Shown piece after piece: positions 1 to 10,516 of a stretch of 64,000 bases of DNA (positions within the stretch are counted from its first letter, which is position 1; each line of letters begins with the position of its first letter). The translations under genes were made by a program, and so were the position numbers. The stretch is from Venturia oleaginea (Eukaryota; Ascomycota; Dothideomycetes; Venturiales; Venturiaceae). The notes beneath the pieces are model-generated. The model did no database searches and was not told where the DNA came from. It was given only the letters and a program-made list of their open reading frames with translations. The DNA lies in the NCBI GenBank assembly GCA_013176395.1, contig JABMLP010000002.1:1054001-1118000 (forward strand), given 5' to 3'.

Positions 1-96
1 GGTCGAATCTCGCTCCTTGATGGCAGGAGCAAGAAACTTGTCAATCTCAGCAACGACTTTATCCACCGAAGGCGCCTCTGGCGACTGGAGCGACAT
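1..96 (-). CDS. 5' end of an unidentified gene (partial, runs off the window)
   Basis: An ATG at 96-94 opens a reading frame that runs off the left edge without a stop (32 codons). It begins MSLQSPEAPSVDKVVAEI and continues as an acidic, helix-like stretch. I do not recognise the family. Support is only the good N-terminal look and the absence of stops; the initiator context (GCGACATG on the plus strand) is ordinary. Confidence 0.4.
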   Translation of the reverse strand, partial: MSLQSPEAPSVDKVVAEIDKFLAPAIKERDST

Positions 97-3000
97 GATG
101 AAATGTAGCGCCGAGTAGAGAAGATGAGTTGATTTATAACCAACATTTCAATAGTCACGGGAAATTAAAGTGGGCCGTCTCAGAGTCGCGTTTTGGCGCG
201 TCTGACAACTTCTTCGGCCTTCTTTCTCCTCTAGCACCATCAACAAATCTCAGTCCAACCTCGCACATGCGCCCTCGTTCCGTCTCCCACCTCTCCATCC
301 CACAGTCTGCCCCAGTGACGTTGACTCTCACGGGACCATCTCGCCATCCTCTTGCTCTACCTACCAACCCTCTCTCCAACCGCACAACCATGCATCGCCC
401 TCTCTCCTTTGTCACCAAATCTCGTCTTTCAGTGAGCTGAGCTTACTGGGATGTCTCACGATCTCCTCATCAGTCTGCACACATGGCGACACGTCTGCAA
501 CGTGCTTCGGTGGTTCACGCTGCCTTGCCAGGGCTTTTCGAGGAGGATGAGAATTGGAGCTTAACCCTAGCCCATCATCGGTTCTAGTTTCGTTGTCATA
601 GTTGCAATCCCTGAGGGTCACTTCTGGTCGACTCGTATTGCGAGCAGATGGCAACGTCTGTGAGCGGGACGGGAAGTAAGGAAGAAGAAACCAGAGAGAG
701 CGTCCGTCATGCGGAGTTCTTCATGCGCCGTAATTGGTAATACCTTCAAGCGAGGGTGCGCGTCGATCGACACCGCTCGCACATTTGACTATGGTCACTC
801 ATATGACAGCTTCGTGGAGAACACTTCAGAAAGAGCGAGGAGAGGCAGGGCGAGACATGTCGGGCACCTCCACGAGGATCGCCTTTGGGAACTCCACATG
901 CCGTTGGGTCTTGAGTTGATTGGGAACGTCACATTGTTTGTCTGCTACGCGGGATACCGGTCGTCAAGACTCTGCACTTCACGCTCGCATCTGCATCGCG
1001 TCTTCGGGCGCCCATAACTGCGCAATGTTTTTCCGCTTTGTCATCTCTGAACTGGGTGGAAGATGGGCATAGTGGTCTCCATCTGGAGTTTGGCCTGCAA
1101 ACAGACTGCACATTTCAGCTGTCACTCGCGCTCATGACTGCACCGCCATAGTACCTCGTGTACTGCGAAGTCATCGATCTCCATACAGACACTGAGATGT
1201 TCTGCACATTTTCACACGGCACATTGTCACGCTCCATATCCAAAGTCCATGAGTGAGCATGTTCATCGTCAATAGACTTGCAAAGTTCTGGGTATTTGCG
1301 ACGTGAAGCTGTTTTTCTCTTGTCGCAAAACCACCGGCTCCAGTATGCGCACATGGGCAACAATGCTGGCCAACCAGTGTCACCATATACTCATCGGTGG
1401 ATCCTTCCCGTACATCTTTCCTACCTGAACACTAGTCGGTCTTCGACCTGTGGTCTACCCTGCCTCCAACCTTGCGCTATCTGACGGCAATCTCGACAGC
1501 CTTTGTCAAGGCATCCGCCAACGACATTGACATTTCTTGTGTGGTCATGACCAGCCGCGTCAATCATCTCCATGCATTTCTGTATGTCGATTGATGAGCG
1601 CCGATAATTCGTCTTTCCAGTTGCTTGCGGCTCGGATCTGACATTTGCCTCCCTAGGGAGATGGAAGCGGTTTTTGCCGATGTACTTTGTTCGCTTCACA
1701 ATGCCCGACGGTGTCAGCTTGCTGTTATCCGAGAGGAAATCAAAGACTAGTCCCCGAGAGGAATGCATACACATACAGAGAGACCACGCCTTTGGGAAGT
1801 AGAGCAGTAGGCGTGCGCGATGATTCTGCAAGACCAACCGAGGTGCTTACTGTGTAGTTGGAAATTTGGGATCGAGACAGTCGAGATCAGCTCATCTTTG
1901 AGAGTTGGACTTTGTTGATGATTGTCCGATGGTCTTCTGAAGTCTGGAGCATGCTCTGCTTCTGCGATTCCTGGAAACAACACAGTACACGAGTAGTGGC
2001 TGAATGTGTCCAGTCATTGTCAGTCTGTCACCGCTTGGGTGTTGAAATGTGGTTTGGAAGTGAGACTCAATTGCTGGATAACAAGGATTTGGAGGTGGGA
2101 CCTCCTTCGGGGTGTCAAAGTTCTGGCTTGTCTGTCTCCAACCCTTGCTAGCCGTTGTCTTCTGCAACCAAACTCACAAGCAGGCAACCTTTAAGACGCT
2201 TTCAGACTGTTTAACGGCAATGAAGATGCACTCTTTGCTAACGCTCTGTGTTTCGACTGGGAATTGTCGCTGCTGGCATTCTCTGGATGACGGTGGGCCT
2301 TCACGACCGTCTCTTCGGAGGCGGTCTACTGCTTTTTCGATAAGTTTGCACTTCCTAGATTGTCGGAATGGCACAGCTAACTATGCTAATATGAGCTATT
2401 GGTGAGGGGACACCAACCGGCATGAGGATGCTCTGATATATTGAGAAACACCGTTGCTCATGGCAGCAAAACGAGTACATGAGATTATCCCGCAGTGTTC
2501 GAGCGCTTGATCGTGGATATTGCCTGGTCTTCTTTCATCCTACTCAGCACGCGCGACATTCCTTACGACGCAAGCTTTATGGCTCAGGACATGTTGCTGC
2601 GTAAGTTTATCTAATTCACCCCATCAGCTCCAATACCATGATGAAACCATTTATGTATCGTCATCCTTAGGCGTAGGTTGGGTCTGGGAACATGCAGCTG
2701 GGCGGGCACTCCGGTGATCCATCCGCGGTGGTCCCTGAACTTGACACTGCCGACTATAATCTTCTCTCTGACTCTGCAATAACTTCCGCTCTCCATCATC
2801 ATCTTTATACCCAGTAGAAGCTAATTATATCCACATTGCAGTACATCCGCCGGGGACTCGTCGTACGAGAGCCCAATACATCGATTGCTCGGAAGCATTT
2901 CCTGCTTCGTGCTACGCTTGATGATGAGAGAACGTGGTATGCTATTTGGAGGCTTCAAAATGAAGAATGTATTTTGCGGCATCAGCCACGGATCAAATGG

Positions 3001-4960
3001 GACTTCTGCTGGATATCAAAGGAGGGAAGGAGATATTCTTGGGAAGACTGAAAACCTAACAGTGTGATTTCAAACCAAACCACCACAAGAATACCATTGA
3101 CTTTCCTGAAACGTCTTTGTAGTATCGTATTGCCCAAACCAAATGCGTGAGCCTGCAACGCCAAGTTTGAAGGACTTTTGCGCAGACTGAAAATCGGAAC
3201 TTTCGAGAGGTGATGGGAGGGAATGGGTGATGGATTCCATTGTTCAAGCAACTCGCGATAGGAATCTCCCGGTATAGTTTTTATCACTTTCTTTCGCATT
3301 TGTGAAGGCAAGATATGTTACAAAATAATCTAGTCGAGGTGAGTAAAATGGATCTAGTGGAAATTCCGGAAATGAGATTGACCTCCCACCGGCAATAGAA
3401 AGGGATACTTCTTCCCAAAATCATTCCCGCTCACAATTGATGTCATCAGGGTGTATTCGAGAATGGGTCTTTCAGCGTGGAATTGCCGCTTTTGGAGAAT
3501 CTGGAGTATCTAGAGGGATGTATTCAAGTTATATCTGTCCAATTAAAGAGAATATACTTAACAATCACACACTCTTTCCGTTCTTTAGATTCTGCGCGGC
3601 TATTTGAATTCAGCTATTCTAATCAGAGGGCTCACAGGGCCAATAAATCCAAAGAATCTAGTGTTGGCCAACAAAATCGGAGTCGATCGATTCTTTGGCC
3701 GCTAGCTAGAATGCCTTTTTAAACGATGGGATCTTTTGATATGTGTTTAAACAAAAGAAAAATTCTCGAACGCGGTTGTATTTGCTACACCCACTTTCTA
3801 CACCTAGCCGCTAAAATCCAATAAATCTACGCCCAAAAAATAACAGACTCGAACACGCCCTAATAGCTATTGGCAAGATTGTATAGTATCAAAGAGCCTG
3901 GCTGGTTGTTTTGATCTATGAGAATTTGTGATGTACAGAAGAAGTATACCTCATACACTTGTCTTTTCTACCATCGATCTCATCTCCTACTCCTACGCCG
4001 ACCAACTCATCCCTTTACAACTGTCTAATAACCCACAACCCCCAACAACAAACACAGCCAACAAAGCTCTCTCCATAACAATACCGAATTTCTCCGTCGC
4101 CTGCACAGGCGTAGAAGTGGCATCTTCATAGCAATAGCAGACATAGTCGAACTCATCGTCTTAGCACTCATCGCAGCATCCCAAAGGTGAAACCGAGAGT
4201 GTGACAAGGAGCTTAGTGGTTCTTTGTCGCTTGTTTAAGTAGCACAATACAGATCCGACTAGTTCTATGTTTTGAAGCGTCATTCAGATGTCGTGGGAGG
4301 AAGGCTGGTTCTCTCTCATAGCGCATGTAAGGTTCGCCGTTCACAATATTTCATATTCACCAGAAATGGGGGAAACTCTGCTCTGTCGCTACCTCCGTAA
4401 TGTTAGTAATGTACTTCAGATGGCATAGAAATGACCGGCCAGCAGTCCTTATTGCACAGCCGTTCGCGTGGCAAAGCTTGGCGATCTTGCAATTGTCAAG
4501 TTAAAGTTTGAAGGAGCGCTTTGCATTGACAGTAGTCAAGCCACCATGAAAAGACAAAACACTGAACTTACCAAATGCATTGGATCACGCATTCTAAGGC
4601 GTATAAACAGCATCTTGCCGAGCTTCCAGGCGCAATTCCACCACGAAAGCAATACAAGACTTGCATACTTGGTGGTCATCACACCGTTCGCCAGACCCTT
4701 CCCACGAAGAAAACGTAACCTTGATGAACATATAGGTGAAGGATGATATGAAAAAAATGTAGACATTGTACAAAGGTAGTCGAAAGCGTCTTTCGTCAGA
4801 GAGACACGAGCTAGTCTACATGAACTTGAAAGGGTATAGGTATAGGACTAGGAAGAAGAGAAGAGGTAAAAACGCGTCAAGGCAAAGGATTCGCTCGTTA
4901 CCGACCATTCCTCTTGTTTCCATCTAGATATTGTCAGCCAGCGGTACAGATGAGATACTA
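97..4960. other. 4.9-kb stretch without a supportable gene
   Basis: Only short open frames (up to about 138 codons at 1421-1837, minus) are present, and none shows a recognisable domain or a clean exon chain. A plus-strand stretch at about 2500-2610 reads like real protein (it contains VDIAWSSFILLSTRD) and ends near a GT-AAGT-like donor, but I could not join it to plausible neighbours. It could be a gene relic. Base composition is mixed, not strongly AT-rich, so the stretch is not obviously RIP-mutated. No tRNA- or rRNA-like motif was seen. Confidence 0.5.
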
Positions 4961-7066
4961 TTATCCGCATATTTGGGCTTTCTTACGCCGCGGCAATTTG
5001 ATCGAGCGTCCGCCTTGTGCGATGCTACCATTTCCACTGCTTCGAGACATGGTACATTGTGGTACCGCGTCATCTGCGCCCATAGAGGCAAGTGCCTGCT
5101 GGTGTTAGCGAGGAAGTAATGGAAGTACTAGGAATACATACGAAAGAGTCCGTGTTGTGTGCAAAGTAAAGGTACATTCCGTCCTTGGATTTTTTTACGC
5201 TGAGAACCCCGATAGCACCAACAGAATGGCTGTTCTTGACGCTGGGGTGAGCTGCGTAATTCTTTAGTGACTGTAGACCCTTAATTCCATGTCCAACTTA
5301 CCCATGAAATCACGTTGGATGAAGGTGTTGAGTACTTCGTCGTCCTGCGCCTCCTCCAAGCCGCCATCTTGTCGTTTTCGCATGCCAGTGTACAGTCGTT
5401 CAGCGCAGACGGAGGCAGCAAGAGTAGTACCCATGTGCTCACCAGTCCCGCTGGTTACAGCCGAAACACATGTCTTGTTGATATCCTCCGGATGAACAGG
5501 GACAACAGCACCGCCAACTCCGACCAATGCGGCTGGCCCCACACGCCCTCGATATTTCATACCAATGCCACCGGATGATGCCCCGCAGGCCATACGGCCG
5601 AATCTGTCGATCGCAATTGCACCAACGGTATCAGTGATCCAGTCCTCTCCACGCTGCTTCTCAGAACCATCACTGGACAACAGATCGGCAAAATCAGGCG
5701 CTGGTGGGAGTTGTGAGCTTTCTTTGACACGCGTCAGAGGCGTTGAGTGCATTGGAGATGAAACACGGTCGAGAGGTGTTGGAGGAATCGGTATGCTGGC
5801 AGCATGGAGGAGAGTTTCATATTCATCTGGAGTGTTTGGTGGAGGAGATGGGGTCAGCGACGGCAGCTGGAGTGTTGACGACGATGATCTCGAATTGCCA
5901 CTTTCCTCATCTTGATAGTTGTCGTTGGTATCATCGTCAGAACCATCCTTTGTGGCCTTGGAACGTCGCATGGTCCAAAAGCGGTCATGGGTGTCGATGT
6001 CCATTTTTTCGGAGTCGTGCCCAATGGAGGGCGCAATTGACTCGATGGTCTCAGTCTCAGATAACGACAAGAGTGTTGGGATGTTTTGAGAGCTGTTGAT
6101 GAGAGCATTCGTAGAAGATTCATGGATTGATCCTCGTCTTCCTTGATTCTCATCTTCGGAATCTGAAATCATGGATGTGTCCGATACTCTGTCTTGACTA
6201 AGATCAGAAGTTGGAGAAGAGCTGTAGCGAGCAGCCAGTGAAGTCTTCAATGGTGTCGATGGTGTAGATGAAGTTGACTGGGACAATGGACTCTTCTTCT
6301 CGAGTCTGCGCGTGAACTTCTCTCGCTCACTATTGACCTTGGAAACTTGCACCAGTGGCTCCGGAATAGCATTGATCATGGCATGGAACTCCTTGGAAGA
6401 CAATTCCTTTTGCTTGTCTCCATGCTTTTGATGCTTTCGTTCCACGGCCTTGAGGTCATACCTCCAGCGAAGCCAGCGTTCTCTTGCTGCGGGGGAGACA
6501 AGGACATCGTAAGGTAGGATTGGGATTCCATTGTCGTAAGCAAAGTCGGAGGCGCCTTGGCCCACTAGCAGGTTCGGAGGTACTCGACGGAGAGTGAGCT
6601 GCTTGTCGCTGTGATCGAGGACTTTTCTTGCCACCGAGATTGGATTTTTCACCTCTGTCACCACTGTCAGCATATAATCACCGATGAGGGTATGGAACGT
6701 ACGCGCTATGGCACCAACGCCTCCACTCTTGCCCATGTGATCTACGACCAAAGCATCGCACTCGACCACACCATCCATGGACAAATTGCTCCCATAGCCA
6801 GCATTAGTGATCTCGCGGTCTTCGAGGACCTTGATAGCCATCTCGACGGCATCAACGGAGCTGCCTCCGGCCAAAAGAATATGCATAGCTGCCAGACATG
6901 CACTGGAAGATGTTAATGGCCGATATCGGGGTTGGTGGAGAGATACGTACTCGTTGCACGCTTGCAGATGTACGTGTTCGTTGGCGGTGGAATGAAAGCC
7001 TGCTCCGGCATGGACGAAGATGGCTGGTGTCTCTGTCGACTTTGGATTCTTCATCTTGCTGAACAT
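4961..7066 (-). CDS. Taspase-like threonine aspartase (Ntn hydrolase, asparaginase family 2)
   Basis: Model: complement(join(4961..5095,5142..5251,5302..6902,6951..7066)), 653 aa. The family makes a proenzyme that cleaves itself ahead of a threonine; that Thr becomes the N-terminal nucleophile of the beta subunit and the enzyme then acts on Asp/Asn-containing substrates. Seen here: N-terminal IFVHAGAGFHS, then ACLAAMHILLAGGSSVDAV, TNAGYGSNLS-like (NAGYGSNLSMDG) and VECDALVVD in the alpha part, and the predicted nucleophile Thr at about residue 464 in DTVGAIAID. The beta part carries SGTGEHMG and, after two introns, HSVGAIGVLSV and AHNTDSFALASM. Removing the 48-nt intron near the N-terminus turns an odd Tyr-rich insert into the conserved CND-ACLAAM join. 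A Ser/Pro-rich loop of roughly 230 residues separates the two conserved halves, longer than in human taspase 1. It diverges from ARP3. Confidence 0.88.
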
Positions 7067-7828
7067 GCCAGCGGCTGAAAAGTTGCGGACGAAAAACGTG
7101 ATGAAGGAGAGAGAATGAAGAGCACCAGTGTATGTATTTATAGCTGAGGGTTAATAGACGGGTTACTTAGGGCGCTAATCGAGTGTTATAGTAGCTGTTC
7201 AAGAGAATGTACAGAGAAGTTGATGAAGATGTGGAGCAAGTACCTAGAGAGGCGGCGTGAGGATGTAAAGAAGAGGAAGATTTTAGAGAGACGGGACACG
7301 GCGTGAATGGCCTTTCTCTACCAGCAGCAGCCCTTGGACAAGTAATCATATGGTGGGACGTTGTTTCTTCATGTTATGTGGGAGAGAGGAGTGCGACTTT
7401 GTTTACGCTGGAAAGGCGCGATCGTCTCTTGCCTCGAGCAGGAACTGAAAATATACCGGAGCCCAATTCAATCCAGACACGGGCGGCTACAAGATCGGAT
7501 ACGAACAAGCACCCTTTCATCCACTTCGACTTTCATGTCGAGGGAATGATCACGGTAGTGCTGTATTGTCCGTCGATCCGCCTGAGGCACTGATCCTCAG
7601 GTTGATCAGGCCCAACAACAATCCTAGTGGGGAATATGAAATACGTCCGAGCACCAGTAACTGGTTCCCACATTCGTCACCCAGCTCCAGCTGACGCGAA
7701 CGACGATAGAGCTGCCTGGTTAACATTGACAACATCCACCTCCAGAACAATCCTACCGATACAACTACACTGCCCCTTCAATCACACTCAGGTTCGCACG
7801 AAGCCCCGAGAGGAGCCAGTAGCCCGTC
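7067..7828. promoter_or_regulatory. Divergent promoter region between the taspase-like gene and ARP3
   Basis: This 762-bp gap lies between two opposed start codons. I see no coding frame with introns in it and no convincing TATA box. Short open frames here look accidental. Confidence 0.4.
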
Positions 7829-9509
7829 ATGGCTCCTCAAACACCCGCCGTTGTCATGGACAAGTACGTGGGATTCACCCTTATGCTGCCAATTGAAACT
7901 AATGTTAATGTCTACCCAGCGGAACTGGTTATTCCAAATTAGGTATCGTCACGCCCTCAATTGAGGCCTCATCAACCCGCTGACCATACGCGACAGGTTT
8001 CGCCGGCAACGACTCTCCCTCCTTTGTATTCCCCACCGCCATTGCCACAAAAGGCTCCGCTGCTGGAAGTGCTGCTGGTGGTTCAGGATCTGGTCGCCCA
8101 GCAGTGGCAAACAAACCGTCCTTCTTGACGGGTGGTGCCGGACCTAGTGGTCATCTCTCTGGAAAGCGCGGAACTGAGGACTTGGACTTCTTCATTGGCG
8201 ACGAGGCTTTGGCAGCATCCGCAGGTCCCGGTACGTGAAATTGGGCGAATCACGGATAATGGAAGTGGAAGCATACAGGACCACACCGCTGACTGCTATA
8301 GGATATGGCATACACTATCCCATCAGACATGGACAAATTGAGAACTGGGTATGCGCGCCAAACCCACAACAGCAATGCTATGGCTCACAATTTTTAGGAT
8401 CACATGGAACGCTTCTGGTCAAACTCCATATTCAAATACTTGCGTGTCGAACCAGAAGACCACCACTTCTTGTTGACCGAACCCGTAAGTTGACTTTGTC
8501 AATGTGAACCGGATTTAAATTCAACCTCTGACAATCCCGGATTAGCCACTCAACCCGCCTGAAAACCGAGAAAATACAGCTGAAATCTTTTTTGAATCAT
8601 TCAACTGTGCTGGTCTATACATTGCCGTCCAAGCCGTCCTTGCTTTGGCCGCATCGTGGACTTCGTCCAAAGTGCAAGACCGTTCATTGACAGGAACTGT
8701 CATCGATTCCGGAGAAGGTGTTACGCATGTCATTCCAGTTGCTGAGGGCTATGTTATTGGTTCATCAATCAAGTCGATACCAATCGCTGGACGTGACATA
8801 ACTTATTTCGTGCAATCGTTGTTGCGCGATCGTGGAGAGCCTGACAGCAGTCTTAAAACTGCGGAAAAGATTAAGGAGGAATTCTGCTACGTCAGTCCTG
8901 ATATCGTAAAAGGTACGATATCGCACACGCCAAGTAAGCTTTTTGGAATCCTGGATGCTGACAAGAATTCACTTAGAATTTTCGCGTTTCGACAAAGAAC
9001 CTGATCGGTTCGGAAAGCACTTTGTCACTCACCCCAATGGCAAATCAGTGGTCGTTGAAGTCGGCTACGAACGCTTCTTGGCGCCAGAGATCTTCTTCAA
9101 TCCAGAAATCTACTCATCCGACTTCTTGACACCCCTGCCTACCATCGTTGACACAGTCATCCAAACCTCGCCAATCGATGTCAGACGTGGCTTGTACAAA
9201 AACATCGTTCTCTCAGGCGGGTCCACGCTTTACAAAGACTTTGGGCGCCGATTACAGCGAGACATCCGTCATCTGGTCGATGCAAGGATACGAGCCAGCG
9301 AGGTAAAGTCTGGTGGGGCCAAGTCCGGGGGTCTCGAAGTCCAAGTAATTTCACATAAAAGACAACGGCACGGACCATGGTTCGGTGGCAGCTTGTTGGG
9401 CCAGACACCCGAGTTCAGGAGTTACTGTCACACCAAGGCAGAATACGATGAAATAGGGCCAAGCATCGTTCGAAGATTTGCGTTGTTGGGCGGACCTGGG
9501 AGTACCTAG
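7829..9509 (+). CDS. arp3: Actin-related protein 3 (Arp2/3 complex subunit)
   Basis: Model: join(7829..7863,7920..7942,7997..8230,8302..8348,8398..8484,8546..8912,8977..9509), 441 aa, six introns of about 50-70 nt. Arp3 forms, with Arp2, the pseudo-dimer that seeds branched actin filaments at endocytic patches and hyphal tips. The N-terminus [20 protein letters not shown] is the actin-fold phosphate-1 loop. [44 protein letters not shown] (phosphate 2) and [18 protein letters not shown] (adenosine loop) follow in order. The C-terminus [12 protein letters not shown] and the [14 protein letters not shown] tail are Arp3 type, not conventional actin. A Gly/Ser-rich insert at about residues 38-70 is the usual fungal Arp3 insertion. 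Length fits the family. Confidence 0.96.
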
Positions 9510-10516
9510 CAAGGGAGAAAACGCGGAGTAAATGGTGCGTTCTTGCTAGAGTGGGTGGAGACAGACAACATTCACAGGCGAAGCACAGTCCCTTAGATGG
9601 AGCTTGAAAGGCATGTACAAGACGTCGGTGTATAATATTCAGAAGCTGAATAAGGATGTCTGGGCGAATCGGAGCTGTTGGGCCAGCAGCGAGTCTTCGC
9701 GCCGGTTGAAGCAGCGGGTCACCAGAGACGGAGCTAGGCGTCGAGCCGCAGCCCAGACTCGACAAATTCTCAAATGAATGTTCCTGTTCGCAATTCAACC
9801 TCATAAGGGCGCACTGACAAAGCGGAGTGGCTATAGGAGTGGGTGTGTGACAGTGGAATGTGCTGAGCAGTGGGCGCAAGGCGGCGCACTCGTGACTCGA
9901 AGTCTCAGATTGCACTGATTTGCTCTGCTGCGGGACATGTTACTTTCACGTAACCGTAGCCGTTGGTCCAGCATTTGTGAAATGTGCCTATACTTCCCCA
10001 CAAGCCCGCGCAGGACCGAGATGGTGGCTCCCGAGGTGTCCCGGCCTTCGTGAGTCTGTGTCTCGATGGACACACAGGCGGCACGTCTGGCACAGACGCG
10101 AGGGCGAACAGGTCAAGTTCCTTGCACTCTGGCTCAAACCACGAACTGGTGTGGTGCATGGAGAGCGAATGGCGAGCGGGAAGATATATGGAATCTAACC
10201 GCAGCCAGCTGTGGCCTGCGGTGATCGCAGGCCAGGACCAGCCCGCAAGAATGGGCGCGCAATATAGCGAGCGTGGAGGAGGTAGATTGTAACAAGCGTC
10301 CGCGATGCTCCTTGCGCTGGACAGTCTATCTGACACTCGAATGCGGAGACTGAGTCCATGTCACAGAAAGCGCCTCGGGAGTCCCCTACGTAAGCAGCGT
10401 GGCTAGAAAACAGAGAACATCTCTTAACCAAGTCGTTGCCCTATGAATACCGACTGCGATTAGGGCATATCGGCGAGCTATCCGAGAGCCTTGCCAGTTG
10501 TCGACCACCCAGAAGT
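9510..10516. other. Intergenic region ARP3 - TBF1-like gene
   Basis: About 1 kb. A 166-codon minus-strand open frame at 9415-9915 overlaps the ARP3 3' end antisense and is Ser/Cys/Pro-rich without domain features, so I treat it as accidental. The right part should hold the TBF1-like promoter and 5' leader; no TATA-like site stands out. Confidence 0.4.

Noticed and set aside
1421..1837. 138-codon minus-strand frame
   Set aside because: Cys/Arg-rich by chance with no recognisable motif. An alternative frame in the same place looks equally protein-like, so neither is supported.
9415..9915. 166-codon minus-strand frame overlapping the ARP3 end
   Set aside because: No domain or splice structure; partly antisense to a clear gene.
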